Numbered from the stretch's first letter, positions 1 to 9,986 are shown. The stretch is DNA of 64,000 nt from CAYJPA01 sp964371945 (GCA_964371945.1 CAYJPA010000015.1:14144-78143); one strand, 5' to 3'. Notes: generated by a model from the sequence alone, not told the origin. Program-made: numbers and translations.

Positions 1-293
1 ATCGCCACATCGTGTGCGAGCGTTTTGAAATCTTGGGTACGGGCAACGAAGTCGGTTTCGCAGTTGACCTCGACCAGCGACGAAATTCTTCCTCCGGCGT
101 GAACATAGGGCTCAACCACGCCTTGCAGCGCAACTCGGCCCGCCTTCTTCTCGGCTTTTGCAAGACCGGCCTGCTTGAGCAGATCGGTCGCCTGTTCGAT
201 GTTCCCGCCGGTGTCGTCCAGGGCGCGCTTGCACTCCATGATTCCGGCGCCAGTGCGCTCGCGGAGCGTTTTCACTTGGCTCGTCGTAACCAC
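1..293 (-). CDS. tsf: Elongation factor Ts, N-terminal part (cut by window edge)
   Basis: EF-Ts is the guanine-nucleotide exchange factor that recycles EF-Tu during translation. The reading frame on the minus strand begins at a GTG (293) preceded by an AGGAG ribosome site. It reads a UBA-like N-terminus (VKTLRERTGAGIMECKRAL), then the conserved LVEVNCETDFVART motif of the EF-Tu-contacting core. Only about 97 residues are present because the window ends. It lies 41 bp downstream of rpsB in the same direction, the usual rpsB-tsf operon order. Confidence 0.95.
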   Translation of the reverse strand, partial: MVTTSQVKTLRERTGAGIMECKRALDDTGGNIEQATDLLKQAGLAKAEKKAGRVALQGVVEPYVHAGGRISSLVEVNCETDFVARTQDFKTLAHDVA

Positions 294-334
294 AACTTCT
301 CCTGTTCCTCTGTTTGTTCGTTCGATCGAAATTT

Positions 335-1144
<810 letters not shown>

Positions 1145-1240
1145 AAAAACCTCCCGGTGTTGTACTTCCGCGTCATTCATCCTGAGCCGAACCGGCGGTC
1201 AAAACGCCGGCACACCGGGCTCAGTCCTGGCGCGTGCCAA

Positions 1241-1263
1241 ATAAAGCCCGGCTGTTGCCGGGC
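1241..1263 (-). terminator. Rho-independent terminator of the SH3 gene
   Basis: A perfect 7-bp GC stem (1246-1252 with 1257-1263) and a TGTT loop is followed on the minus strand by TTTAT. It lies between the SH3-domain gene and rpsB, so it probably ends the SH3 transcript. Confidence 0.7.
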
Positions 1264-1398
1264 CATTTGTGAGGATACCATCGGCAGCATCGATCGACAA
1301 TGTCGATCACGTGAGGAGAAAGGTTGATTCGCGAGCGAGAACTGCAAATCCGGGTTGTCTAGAACGCGAAACATCTTGCACGGAAGCGCCTGACGAAA

Positions 1399-2412
1399 CT
1401 ACTCCTGCGCGGAGGTAAGGAATTCGTCGGCAATGAAACCTTCATCGCCGCTCGCCACCACTCGAACGCCGACCCAGAAGTAACCGCCCTGTCCCTCTTC
1501 TGTCGCCGGCTCGGTCACCTCTAGTTGAGTGCCCTCTGGAAGAGAATCGATCGCCTCCGACTCGGTGCTCTGGTCTTCTCGTAAATTCACGTCGTCCGAA
1601 TTTGTGACTACGAGCTCCCCCTCTTCAAATCCTTTGCCAGCTGGTTCAGGGGTGTCCTCTTCCTCGTCCGATGGCGTTTCAGTTGGATCATCCTCGTTCG
1701 TCCCATTGCCGGACGTATCTTCTGTTGGCTCGACCGTCACGGTTTCGGCCGAGATATTGACTTCGGGAGTATTGGTGGGCGGTGAATTCGTAGCCGTGAT
1801 GACCAGACCTTGGACCGGTGTCGGCGTTCGGTCGTTGTCGCCATCGTCGCCGATGACCGCGCTGGCCCAGTACCAGAAAAGACCCAGCATCAAGAGGAGT
1901 CCGATCACCGGCAACGCGATCCGAAGGTAATCTGTCCAGTATCGTTCTTCGGGCTGGTAGCTCACGGTTCGCTCCTGACCTTGCGGCAAACCTTGTCGAT
2001 TCACGCCTGATCCTCCGGGTGGCGGCGGCTCGTTGCCCCGGCCGCCCCCACTCCCGCCGCCGAAACCACGTCCGGAGGGTTTTAGATTGTCATAGTCGCC
2101 GCCTCCGCCGCGCGACGAACTTGCTATCATCCCGCCGGCTGTTGCCGGTATGAGTTGCGGCGGTGGCTGAAACAACCGCAATCGCCGCCGTTGAGTTAAC
2201 GCTTGATCTGAATCGCCGGTTCCGTCAGAATCGATCGATGCTCCGCCGGCATTCTCCCAAAAATTGCCGGTGCGGCCCCTGCAATCAAGCGCATTCTGCT
2301 TGACCTGGTGACTCTGCTGTGGTGCATATAACTTCGGATTCCGGCACCAGCCCTTGTTCGGGACCGATGACGGCTCGAAATGTTTACATGTGCTGCATGA
2401 GCGTTCTGGCAT
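1399..2412 (-). CDS. Membrane protein with N-terminal cysteine cluster and C-terminal bacterial SH3 domain
   Basis: A 337-aa protein in three parts. Residues about 7-45 hold four cysteines (CSTCKHF, WCRNP, DCRGR) that look like a small metal-binding ribbon on the cytoplasmic side. A Gly/Pro-rich linker leads to one membrane helix near residues 163-188 (LRIALPVIGLLLMLGLFWYW). A Thr/Glu-rich extracellular stalk follows, then a C-terminal SH3_3-like domain (VNLREDQSTESEAI, GYFWVGVRV, GFIADEFL). SH3 domains of this type bind cell-wall peptides, so a role in wall sensing or anchoring is plausible (inference). It is transcribed after the bactofilins, but a terminator separates them. Confidence 0.75.
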   Translation of the reverse strand: MPERSCSTCKHFEPSSVPNKGWCRNPKLYAPQQSHQVKQNALDCRGRTGNFWENAGGASIDSDGTGDSDQALTQRRRLRLFQPPPQLIPATAGGMIASSSRGGGGDYDNLKPSGRGFGGGSGGGRGNEPPPPGGSGVNRQGLPQGQERTVSYQPEERYWTDYLRIALPVIGLLLMLGLFWYWASAVIGDDGDNDRTPTPVQGLVITATNSPPTNTPEVNISAETVTVEPTEDTSGNGTNEDDPTETPSDEEEDTPEPAGKGFEEGELVVTNSDDVNLREDQSTESEAIDSLPEGTQLEVTEPATEEGQGGYFWVGVRVVASGDEGFIADEFLTSAQE

Positions 2413-2715
2413 CTACGTTGTCACCACGAACGATCCGTAACGCATTGGGCGCCTTAACTTGACCAGCCGGCCCCGGCAATGAGATTGACTCTTGCGCCTT
2501 CAGCTTCAATCGTCGCACATTCGACGGGTGACGGGTAGTGCGGGGTGATCGTCAACGAGCCGAAAGTATAGCATGGCTTCTCTGGCCAATAGTTGCGCAT
2601 GCTCGTGAGCGCGTCGTTGCCCGGTGGCGACGTGGAGGCACTCGATCGACGGGCACAAAGAAAGCCGGCTCTCAGCTTGGAGAGCCGGGTAGTTCCAGTT
2701 CGAGTCTGCCGCGAA
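2413..2715. other. Intergenic region between SH3 gene and bactofilin
   Basis: No gene is visible. It contains the bactofilin terminator (listed separately). It also has a possible minus-strand extended -10 element, TGCTATACT, at 2565-2573, which would start the SH3 transcript about 150 nt before its ATG. I see no convincing -35 element. Confidence 0.4.
2656..2688 (-). terminator. Terminator downstream of bactofilin
   Basis: A perfect 9-bp stem (2665-2673 with 2680-2688) with a six-base loop is followed on the minus strand by CTTTCTTT. It sits about 30 bp after the stop codon of the 2716-3324 bactofilin. Confidence 0.8.
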
Positions 2716-3324
2716 TTAGGACTCCGGTTCGCCGTCCTCTTCAGAGCGGGTATCCCAGGGAGTCTCCGGACCACCTAGGCGGCGAATGAAGGTGCTCGAT
2801 CCTGCAGCGCCTTGAGATTCGCCGGTTGCAACGGGTGAGGTCGCCGCTCGTCCCGTGTTTTGCGCTGCCGCGATCTGCACCGGCGGAGGGGTGACGGAGG
2901 TGATCGGGCGCGGAACGGCCGCAACTGGGCGCTCGTCCGGCGGCGTCATTTCAAGTTGGCCCTCGTAGTAAGCACCCTCGTTGATCACCAAGGTGACGGT
3001 CGCCACTTTCCCTCGCACTCGTCCGCTTGGCATGATTTGAAGCCGGCCCTGACAGCGGATATCGCCGTTCAGATCCCCGGCGACGGTAATGCTTTCGGCT
3101 TCGACCTTGGCAGACACGTTCGCGCCCTGAGCGACGAAGAGCGTGCCTCGGCACTCGATGGTGCCCTTGACTTCGCCTTCGATTCTCAGGTTTCGATTTG
3201 CCTGGAACGTTCCGTCAAAGATCGAATGGCGATCAATCACGCTGTACGAGGTTTCGCCTTCCGCGGTCGTTTCGCCATTTCCGTCTTGCGCCAAATCGGA
3301 AACGTCCGTGCTGCGCATCGACAT
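2716..3324 (-). CDS. Bactofilin family cytoskeletal protein (copy A)
   Basis: Bactofilins self-assemble without nucleotide into filaments that organise cell shape and wall synthesis. Residues about 35-130 form the right-handed beta-helix repeat region (IFDGTFQANRNLRIEGEVKG, SITVAGDLNG, LQIMPSGRVRGKV, LVINEGAYYEG). The ends are disordered, with a Pro/Ala-rich C-terminus. The ATG at 3324 is preferred because GGGGAG lies seven bases upstream; a GTG seven codons earlier is possible. It follows a second bactofilin in the same direction with a 94-bp gap, so the two are probably co-transcribed. Confidence 0.9.
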   Translation of the reverse strand: MSMRSTDVSDLAQDGNGETTAEGETSYSVIDRHSIFDGTFQANRNLRIEGEVKGTIECRGTLFVAQGANVSAKVEAESITVAGDLNGDIRCQGRLQIMPSGRVRGKVATVTLVINEGAYYEGQLEMTPPDERPVAAVPRPITSVTPPPVQIAAAQNTGRAATSPVATGESQGAAGSSTFIRRLGGPETPWDTRSEEDGEPES

Positions 3325-3418
3325 CGCTATTCTCCCCAGGCGCACCGGCCCACAATGAGATTCCGAACATCAAACAACGGTCGTGGACATCGCCGAACCG
3401 TGCTCTTGGAAGCCAAGT

Positions 3419-4078
3419 TTACGCTGTACCCCTGGTAGCACGACGTTGGACGACCGGAGTCGGTTTTGTTTCAGTGACTTCTTCGGTGCCCATGCGGAGC
3501 TGCCCGGAGACCAATGCGCCCTCATGCACGACGAGGGTCGGCGCCATGATGTCCCCAGCTACGCGCCCGGAGGGGAGAACCTCGAATCGAGCCGCGCACC
3601 GAACCGTGCCTTTGGCGAGTCCCGCAATCACGACGTTGGTCGCGGTGATCGTGGCGTCGATATCGGCTTCTTCGGCGATATAGACGTCCAGTTTGGCGTT
3701 GATCGATCCTTCAAACCGCCCATGAACATGAACTGTTCCTTGGGACTGGATCTCGCCCTTCCAAGCGGTGTCGTGGGCGATCACCGTCGTCTGAGCGTCG
3801 ACCGCTGGAATCGCCGGCATGTCGGGTGCGACTGGTGTCATCTGCACATTCCCCGTCTGTTGCGGCGCGATCGAGCTCGCAAAGTCGCCGAATCCATAGG
3901 CTCCGGAAGTTTGATCACTTTGAGCGGCCCGATCCAGGTTGGCCGCTCGTTCCGATGGGTAGCGGGAATCTCGATGAGTTGACCTGGTCTCGGCCTCTTC
4001 ATCGGTTCCGATCTGCTGGCGAATCGCACTCATCTGCCGCTGAAACGAATCCGTTTTGCTATCTCGTCGGAAGACCAT
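3419..4078 (-). CDS. Bactofilin family cytoskeletal protein (copy B)
   Basis: 219 aa. A long charged N-terminal extension (about 95 residues, Gln/Arg/Asp-rich) precedes the bactofilin beta-helix core at about residues 95-200 (GEIQSQGTVHVHGRFEGSI, NVVIAGLAKGTV, FEVLPSGRVAGDI, LVVHEGALVSGQL). The start at 4078 has AGGGGAG upstream. Paired bactofilins often copolymerise. This copy and the next differ mostly in their tails, which suggests different partners (inference). Confidence 0.9.
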   Translation of the reverse strand: MVFRRDSKTDSFQRQMSAIRQQIGTDEEAETRSTHRDSRYPSERAANLDRAAQSDQTSGAYGFGDFASSIAPQQTGNVQMTPVAPDMPAIPAVDAQTTVIAHDTAWKGEIQSQGTVHVHGRFEGSINAKLDVYIAEEADIDATITATNVVIAGLAKGTVRCAARFEVLPSGRVAGDIMAPTLVVHEGALVSGQLRMGTEEVTETKPTPVVQRRATRGTA

Positions 4079-4272
4079 CGCTGCTCCCCTTGGATTGTGA
4101 TGCGCGGGACGGCGCTCAGTTTGCGCACCCCCTGTGTTGTCCGCGTTTCGACAGGAGGCAGTTCCAGTTCAAGGGACGATGGGGGCTACGGGGCCCTGCA
4201 TCCCGAGATTGATGGCGTAACATCTCAGCCTACGCCGATCGTTCCCAATTGGTTCTTCCATACGACACGGGG

Positions 4273-4306
4273 TGTACGTACGAACCTTATCGGCAACGTA
4301 CGTACA
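4273..4306. promoter_or_regulatory. Perfect 10-bp inverted repeat, likely operator
   Basis: The arms TGTACGTACG (4273-4282) and CGTACGTACA (4297-4306) are exact reverse complements around a 14-bp spacer. The site lies in the 453-bp divergent region (4079-4531) between bactofilin B on the minus strand and the sugar-acid cluster on the plus strand. A dyad this long fits a dimeric repressor, plausibly for the catabolic genes. No regulator gene is adjacent. The rest of 4079-4531 shows no gene. Confidence 0.6.
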
Positions 4307-4531
4307 GTCTAGCACGTCTCGTCAAGTGGTCTGGCCGCCTGTTTTCAAACTGCTTCAGCACTGAATCGGAGAATCGGTTGAAGTTACGAAGGAATTGTTC
4401 GATTTCGACGCGGAACCGCGATTGAGGCGCTCCACTTTGAAGGAGAATACAAACCTCGGGGGTTGCGGTGGCCAATGCGGTCGCTTCGATTCTACACGGC
4501 GAGACTTTACAGACAATTCGAGGAGCTGTTC

Positions 4532-5566
4532 ATGAAGATTGCAGACGTGACGGTTCGTCTTTTTGAAACGAGGGTGAAACATCAGTTCCGCTGGCGAGAA
4601 GGATTGCCCGGTTCCGGGGTGAGCAGTATCGATGCCTGTCTGGAGATCGTGACCGGCGAAGGAGTCACCGGGAAGGCGTATTCGACTCGCGGCCGGATCG
4701 TGGAGGACATCGTTGAGCGTCGATTGCGGGAATTGCTGATCGGCCGCGATCCATTATTGAAGGAAGAGCTCTGGGAGCGTGTGTGGGAAATGGATCGGAT
4801 CGAGGAGATGCCGATCTACTTCCTGGGATTAGCCGACATCGCGCTGTGGGATCTGACGGCCAAAATCGCGGGTCTTCCGCTCTATAAGGTCATCGGCGGT
4901 TATCGCGATCGGATTCCGGCGTATGCGTCTACGGTCACGTTTGAAACGACGGAAGAGTTCTTGCACGTTGCCGACCAGTGCCTCGAATACGGATTTCCCG
5001 CCATCAAACTGCACGCCTGGGGCGACTACCGGAAAGACTCGAAGCTTTGTCAGGACTTGCGGAAACACGTTGGCGACGAGATCGATTTGATGTATGACGG
5101 CTCGGCGGGCTTCGACCTGGTCGAATCGCTCTACGTTGGAAGGGCGCTCGAAGAGGCCGGCTATCTCTGGCTCGAGGAGCCCATGCGGGAGTTCAACATC
5201 GAAGCGTACCGGAAGTTGGCGGACGCGGTGACGATCCCGATACTCTCGGGTGAGACATCGGATGGAGCGCACTACAACATCGCCGATTTCATCGTTCGCG
5301 GCGCTGCCGACATGGTCCGGACAAGCACGCACTTCAAAGGCGGGATCACCGGTGGATTGCGGGTCGCCCATCTGGCCGAGTCGTTCAATCTTCGAGCAGA
5401 GGTTCACGGAGGGGGACTGCCGAACCTGCACCTGGGCTGCGCGATCCCGAACAACACCTACTACGAGTCGCTGGTAACGTCACTGACGCTCGATCCCGAG
5501 CCCGGGATAGGCCGGGACGGCTGCATTTCACCGCCGGATCTTCCTGGGATCGGCTGGCCGGACTAG
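4532..5566 (+). CDS. Enolase-superfamily (mandelate racemase/muconate lactonising-type) sugar-acid dehydratase
   Basis: 344 aa. Members abstract a proton next to a carboxylate using Mg2+ and usually dehydrate or epimerise sugar acids. The N-terminal capping domain precedes a (beta/alpha)7 barrel. Candidate metal ligands are the Asp in LMYDGSAG, the Glu in LWLEEPM and the Glu in ILSGETSD. AIKLHAWGD carries the barrel-strand lysine region, and AEVHGGG a conserved histidine. The ATG at 4532 has GAGGAG upstream; an earlier in-frame start at 4463 has no such site. First gene of a cluster with an ABM protein and a mannonate-dehydratase-like enzyme. The exact substrate is not determinable here. Confidence 0.85.
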   Translation: MKIADVTVRLFETRVKHQFRWREGLPGSGVSSIDACLEIVTGEGVTGKAYSTRGRIVEDIVERRLRELLIGRDPLLKEELWERVWEMDRIEEMPIYFLGLADIALWDLTAKIAGLPLYKVIGGYRDRIPAYASTVTFETTEEFLHVADQCLEYGFPAIKLHAWGDYRKDSKLCQDLRKHVGDEIDLMYDGSAGFDLVESLYVGRALEEAGYLWLEEPMREFNIEAYRKLADAVTIPILSGETSDGAHYNIADFIVRGAADMVRTSTHFKGGITGGLRVAHLAESFNLRAEVHGGGLPNLHLGCAIPNNTYYESLVTSLTLDPEPGIGRDGCISPPDLPGIGWPD

Positions 5567-5612
5567 GACGCCTCGTGGTGTGCCCAATTCAGGGCAATCA
5601 AGGATGTAAGCA

Positions 5613-5966
5613 GTGACAGCAGTGATTTTCGAAGTCATTCCCGCTGAGGGACAGCGCGATCTCTATCTCGAAACTGCTGCCGATTTGCGGCCGTTGCTGG
5701 ACGGGATCGATGGATTCCTTTCGATCGAGCGGTTTCAGAGCCTCACAGATCCGGCGAAAATGCTTTCGCTTTCATTCTGGCGTGATGAAGAAGCGATCGC
5801 GACTTGGCGAAGCCTGGAGGCACACCGATCGGCACAGTCGATGGGGCGTAGCGGAGTCTTCGCGGACTACCGCTTGCGCATTGCCGGGGTCATTCGGGAT
5901 TACGGACTAACCGAGCGCGAAGAAGCACCGGAAGACAGCCGTGCGTTTCATCAGCCGGGAATCTGA
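5613..5966 (+). CDS. Antibiotic-biosynthesis-monooxygenase (ABM) domain protein
   Basis: 117 aa, close to one ABM dimeric ferredoxin-like fold. Typical pattern: MTAVIFEVIPAEG, then a helix ending in LLDGIDGFLSIERF, then LSLSFWRDEEAIATW and HRSAQ. Such small proteins are cofactor-free monooxygenases or stress-related and often accompany catabolic genes. Starts with GTG at 5613 after AAGGAT. It sits 46 bp after the enolase-superfamily gene, so probably the same operon. Function in sugar-acid use is not known. Confidence 0.8.
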   Translation: MTAVIFEVIPAEGQRDLYLETAADLRPLLDGIDGFLSIERFQSLTDPAKMLSLSFWRDEEAIATWRSLEAHRSAQSMGRSGVFADYRLRIAGVIRDYGLTEREEAPEDSRAFHQPGI

Positions 5967-6056
5967 CATGCCGCCAGATCGATCCACTGTTGTGCTACGA
6001 TCCGAATTCGTATTCGAAATCGACATTTGTGCAGTAGAAGTCAAGGAAAGAAGCCG

Positions 6057-7034
6057 ATGTTCTTTCAGCTTGCTGAAGTGTTGCCCGCATTGCCGAATCG
6101 GACCTGGGAGCTCGCCAAACAACTCGGCGTAACTTATGCCGTGTCGGGTGTCCCGGTGGATGAGCGCGGCGAGCCGACGGCCGATTTTCTTGCGCTGCTC
6201 CGACAGAAGGAACGGTTTCGGCAGGCCGGCATTGATCTGGTCGTCATTGAGACTGGTTTTCCTTGGGCGCAACATGCCAAGTATGGCGGGCCTAATGCCG
6301 AGTCGGAGATCGAAACCTGCTGCGAGCTGATCCGGAACATGGGCAAGGTCGGCATTTCTGTCGTCTGCTGGAACTGGATGGCGGTCTTCAATTGGATGCG
6401 GACATCGCTCACGATTCCGACACGCGGTGGGGCACTGGTCACCGGTTACGACCACGAGCTCATGGCCAATGCTCCGCGCACTGAACAAGGCGAAGTTAGC
6501 GAAGCGACGCTTTGGAAGAATCTCGAGACTTTCATGAAGGTGGTGGTTCCGGTCGCTGAGGAGGCTGGCGTCAAGCTGGCATTGCACCCAGACGATCCGC
6601 CGATATCGCCCATCCGGGGAGTTGGCCGCATCCTGACAAACCCAGATGCGATGGCGCGGGCGATTGATCTCGTGCCGAGCCCGAACAATGGTCTGACGTT
6701 TTGTCAGGGCAGTTTCTCGACCATGAACTGTGACATACCGGCCGAGATCGACCGCTTCTCAAAGAGAGGCGCGATCCACTTCGTCCATTTCCGCGATGTC
6801 GCCGGCACGCCGGCTCGGTTCAACGAGACATTCCATGATGATGGGCAGACAGACATGTGGGAGGCGATGCGCGCCTATCATCGTGGTGGGTTCACCGGTC
6901 CGATGCGTCCTGATCACGTGCCAACGATGGCGGGTGAGGAGAATGGCAATCCAGGGTATGAAGTGCTTGGCCGTCTATTCGCGATCGGCTACATCAAGGG
7001 GCTGGCCGAGGGGGTGGAAAAGACGGCCAACTGA
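6057..7034 (+). CDS. Mannonate dehydratase-like enzyme (UxuA family)
   Basis: 325 aa, a little shorter than classical UxuA. UxuA removes water from D-mannonate to give 2-keto-3-deoxygluconate in hexuronate breakdown. Family motifs are clear: HPDDPP near residue 183, TFCQGSF, IHFVHFRDV and MRPDHVP, which supply the His/Cys/Asp metal site of the TIM barrel. The ATG at 6057 follows AAGGAAAG. The third gene of the cluster, it supports a hexuronate/aldonate route shared with the upstream enolase-superfamily enzyme. Distant UxuA-like enzymes can act on other sugar acids. Confidence 0.85.
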   Translation: MFFQLAEVLPALPNRTWELAKQLGVTYAVSGVPVDERGEPTADFLALLRQKERFRQAGIDLVVIETGFPWAQHAKYGGPNAESEIETCCELIRNMGKVGISVVCWNWMAVFNWMRTSLTIPTRGGALVTGYDHELMANAPRTEQGEVSEATLWKNLETFMKVVVPVAEEAGVKLALHPDDPPISPIRGVGRILTNPDAMARAIDLVPSPNNGLTFCQGSFSTMNCDIPAEIDRFSKRGAIHFVHFRDVAGTPARFNETFHDDGQTDMWEAMRAYHRGGFTGPMRPDHVPTMAGEENGNPGYEVLGRLFAIGYIKGLAEGVEKTAN

Positions 7035-7222
7035 ACGTCCGCGAGAGTTGACATCCCACACCGCCAGTTTCGCCTCGGGTCTTTGTGATTCACATCACAG
7101 CCGGTTCCGGGGATCTACGCCGTGAATTCCACCCGGTTCCTCAAAGACGCTCTTCTTAAGAAAAGGAGTTAGTGGTTCCACGCGGTCGGCGAACAACTGC
7201 TGCAAGAATAAGACGGCGCACC

Positions 7223-7603
7223 TTATGAACGGCGGAGGCGAAGAAAATCGTTGACCTGCATAATTCGAAGAACGGTACGCACGAGAAAAGGAAAGGGTTG
7301 GTCGTTTGGGTTGGTGCGGGAAAGTCTCGGTGCGGTCAATGCGATTCTTTGTTGGCGGTATTCCATCGTGCACTCGCCAGCGGCGACGATATTCTTGACC
7401 CAATCGGCATCTTTGCCATAGGTCAAAGCAACGAGCATCTCGTCGCCGGCCGGAAAGACCATCAACGGCGTCCGGAATAGTTTTCCGCTCTTGCGACCGC
7501 GATGTTCCACGATCGCAAACGGCGGGATCTTCCCAGCAAATTGACGAAAAACCGGATTGACGATTCTTCGATTGGCTTTCGCGACGATTGACGGGAGCGT
7601 CAT
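7223..7603 (-). CDS. DDN-type deazaflavin (F420)-dependent nitroreductase-family protein
   Basis: 126 aa, one split-beta-barrel domain. The segment IVEHRGRKSGKLFRTPL matches the conserved core of the DDN/FDOR family, whose members bind F420 (or sometimes FMN or haem) and reduce quinones and similar substrates. The later ADWVKNI AAGE region is also typical. ATG at 7603 with GCAGG upstream; an ATG two codons earlier (7609) is possible. It follows the L,D-transpeptidase gene in the same direction, 106 bp away. Cofactor is inferred from family, not shown. Confidence 0.8.
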   Translation of the reverse strand: MTLPSIVAKANRRIVNPVFRQFAGKIPPFAIVEHRGRKSGKLFRTPLMVFPAGDEMLVALTYGKDADWVKNIVAAGECTMEYRQQRIALTAPRLSRTNPNDQPFPFLVRTVLRIMQVNDFLRLRRS

Positions 7604-7709
7604 CACCATACCTGCTTGGCTTTGAACTGGCGGCGTTGGATGGAACCGAGCTCCGAGTCGGGCCTCTGCAGGTCTTTTCTCACTTACCGCGCGATCGGGT
7701 GGCCGGTTT

Positions 7710-8846
7710 TTAATAGTGAATCTCGACGCGCGTGCCGAGCGGCGCCCACCAATAGAGCCACTCCGCGACATCAGTTGGAAGATTCACACAACCATGACTC
7801 ATCGGCGTGCCGAAATTGCTGTGCCAGTAAGTGCCGTGCAGCGCGTGGCCGTAGTTGGTGAAGTACATCGTCCATGGAACCGCCGGCACGTTGTAATACT
7901 CGCCTCCGATCACGCCCTCCATGTCTTCAGAATCGAACTTGCTCAGAATGTAGAACGTTCCCGCCGGGGTTTCAAATCCGGATCTACCGGTGCTGACGTA
8001 GCTCTCGATCACCCGGACATCCCCCTGCCAGGCGATGAGGTATTGCCAGCTCAGATTTACTTCGATCCATCGTTCGGCGTTTGGATCAAGTTGAGGTCGT
8101 TCGACGACCAGTGCGGGAGGAACGAAGAGATCTTCGCTGTAGGTCGGGAGATCGCCTTGCGCGACCGCTGTCATGCTCAACTGGAGCCGCTCGGCAATCT
8201 GGCGGCCAACCGGGACCTTGCGCAGGCCGCGTGCTTCATCCCAGCAGAGCTGGCCGCGCTCGAAGAACTGAAAGACCTTTCCTGATGATCGGTACTCCTC
8301 GGTCAACGGATTGCCAAGGTAGGCGATCTCGCCCGTTGCCTCCCAGATATCTCTGAAACCAAGCCGGACGGTGTGAGCCGTTGTTTCGATGAAGCGGCGG
8401 TCTGTTGCCACGCCAACGAGCGTTCGGGGGTCAACTGGAGCCGTCGCAAACGCGAGCGGGGAGTCCTTAGCGTGGCCATCGGCTTCCAGATCCTGAAGCT
8501 GGAGTGCAAGCAGCTCGAATCCAATGTCTCCTAGATGAACCGCGTTGCCCTCATGATCTCCGTCGGGCCAATACTCGAGTCGAGCGAGCTCGAAGTACTG
8601 AACGATGCGCCCGTTCTCCGAAATCTCCTCGGTGATCGGATTGCCGAGTAATGTTGCGCCTTTCCAGGCCCGCCAGACGTCTAGAAAGAGACCATCGATC
8701 GTGTGACCGGTGGCCGGCACATAGACCGTGCGGGGCGCGGACCAGTCGCTTTGAGCGCTGGACTCCGCGCATAGGTTCAGGTTGCCGCCGAGCGCCAGCG
8801 CGAGAGAAAGCATGATCACCATGGCCGAAATCGATCGCGGTCTCAT
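7710..8846 (-). CDS. Secreted L,D-transpeptidase (YkuD domain)
   Basis: 378 aa. An N-terminal signal peptide (SAMVIMLSLALALGG) directs export. Residues about 40-200 carry two similar segments around LGNPITEE and LGNPLTEE, a repeat of unknown role that may contact the wall. The catalytic YkuD domain occupies the C-terminal third, with HALHGTYWHSNFG and SHGCVNLP, the latter holding the catalytic His and Cys. These enzymes form 3-3 or lipoprotein cross-links in peptidoglycan. The start at 8846 gives a normal signal peptide. Confidence 0.9.
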   Translation of the reverse strand: MRPRSISAMVIMLSLALALGGNLNLCAESSAQSDWSAPRTVYVPATGHTIDGLFLDVWRAWKGATLLGNPITEEISENGRIVQYFELARLEYWPDGDHEGNAVHLGDIGFELLALQLQDLEADGHAKDSPLAFATAPVDPRTLVGVATDRRFIETTAHTVRLGFRDIWEATGEIAYLGNPLTEEYRSSGKVFQFFERGQLCWDEARGLRKVPVGRQIAERLQLSMTAVAQGDLPTYSEDLFVPPALVVERPQLDPNAERWIEVNLSWQYLIAWQGDVRVIESYVSTGRSGFETPAGTFYILSKFDSEDMEGVIGGEYYNVPAVPWTMYFTNYGHALHGTYWHSNFGTPMSHGCVNLPTDVAEWLYWWAPLGTRVEIHY

Positions 8847-9161
8847 AGCCCACCAGCTTTCTTGCGGCCATACCCAGGTTTACGCGCATTCAGAACCCCG
8901 GATGCCCGTTTTCCCTGTCAGGACTCCCGCCAACGTATCCCGCGGGCGCTCTGTTCCTAACTATGCTGATGGTAGCGAAGAGGAATGACGGGAACGTGCA
9001 ATGACGAGTGAGGGCATGACAAACGTGTCGCACCCTTCAACCGGGCTCGGCAACGCGTCAGACGAGATCACCGAATCGTGGGATTCCGTCTTCGATCGGA
9101 TCATTGGGCAGTCCGCGAAACGAGCCACTTGAGCGCAATGGGATCTTCTCGCTAAAGCTGA
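8847..9161. other. Intergenic region
   Basis: About 315 bp separate the transpeptidase gene from the decayed surface-protein locus. Only short unconvincing frames are present. I see no recognisable promoter, RNA or repeat. Confidence 0.4.
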
Positions 9162-9986
9162 ATGCTGTCGCGGGGTCGTGACATTTCGGGGAGGATATGT
9201 GCTTCGAATGGGGCCACGAGCGACATAACCTCCGTCAGATGCTTCGCCGAACCTGGCGCATTCGGCAACTGGGACTCCGTCGCGTTCTCGCCGGCCTCGG
9301 TTGGCGGTCCAGCATACGTTCTTTCCGCCGCGGGCGGACTTCGCTCGGCGGCTGTCGACAACCGGCCGGATGGCTTCACCCTCTCGGTGCTCGATGGCAC
9401 CGGCGCCCCAACATTCGGGGGCGATCTGCAGTGGCTGGGCTACGCCGGACCACCAGCAATTTTGGAAGACGGGACAACCGACAGCGGCACGGACGGTGAC
9501 CGGGCAGGCGGCCTGAATCGCATCGTTGTCGCGGCAACCTGGTCGCGGGAGCTCGGGATGGCCATGCCGCTTTCCGTCTGTTTCCAAGTGTCAACCGATC
9601 CTGGTGGAGAATTGATCGTTTCGACCGCGTGCGGGGGCGGTGATCCTCTGACTTTGACGTTAGGGTCGGAAACGGAGGCGCTTGAGGTCGGGGTTGTCTA
9701 CTACGTTTCTGAACGGGTTCCTGCCGGTTGGGAGGTCGCCGATGACAATCCGGTCGAGCTACGCATTCCTTCAGCGACCGCAGTGGCAATCGTCTTCTTC
9801 CACAACATCAAGACTGACGTGTTGTTCGGCGTTGAGCAAGGTCAGATCATCATCACAACAGCGTTCGCTGCCGGAACGGCACGGCCGGTGCCAGACTCGG
9901 TGGTCCGTCCAGCGTTCTCTGTCATGTCCGGGGCGCGCCAGCTCACCGTCATGCTGAGGAACGAAGCATCTCCGCCCGGTGTATAG
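9162..9986 (+). pseudogene. Surface-protein remnant, segment 1 (SpaA/Cna-B-like repeat)
   Basis: A 274-codon open frame without a signal peptide or clear ribosome site. Its second half carries a repeat with SVCFQVST, then GDPLTLTLGS, then VGVVYYVSERVPAGWEV. This resembles prealbumin-like (SpaA/Cna-B) wall-protein repeats. The same pattern recurs in the next open segment (10061-10618), so the two were probably one gene. The last 12 codons belong to a hairpin repeat element that splits the locus. The missing N-terminal signal also points to a broken gene. Confidence 0.55.

Noticed and set aside
1177..1374. 65-codon minus-strand frame upstream of rpsB
   Set aside because: Contains the terminator stem at 1246-1263 and no ribosome site.
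2454..2774. Minus-strand frame between SH3 and bactofilin genes
   Set aside because: No ribosome site, overlaps the bactofilin end and contains its terminator.
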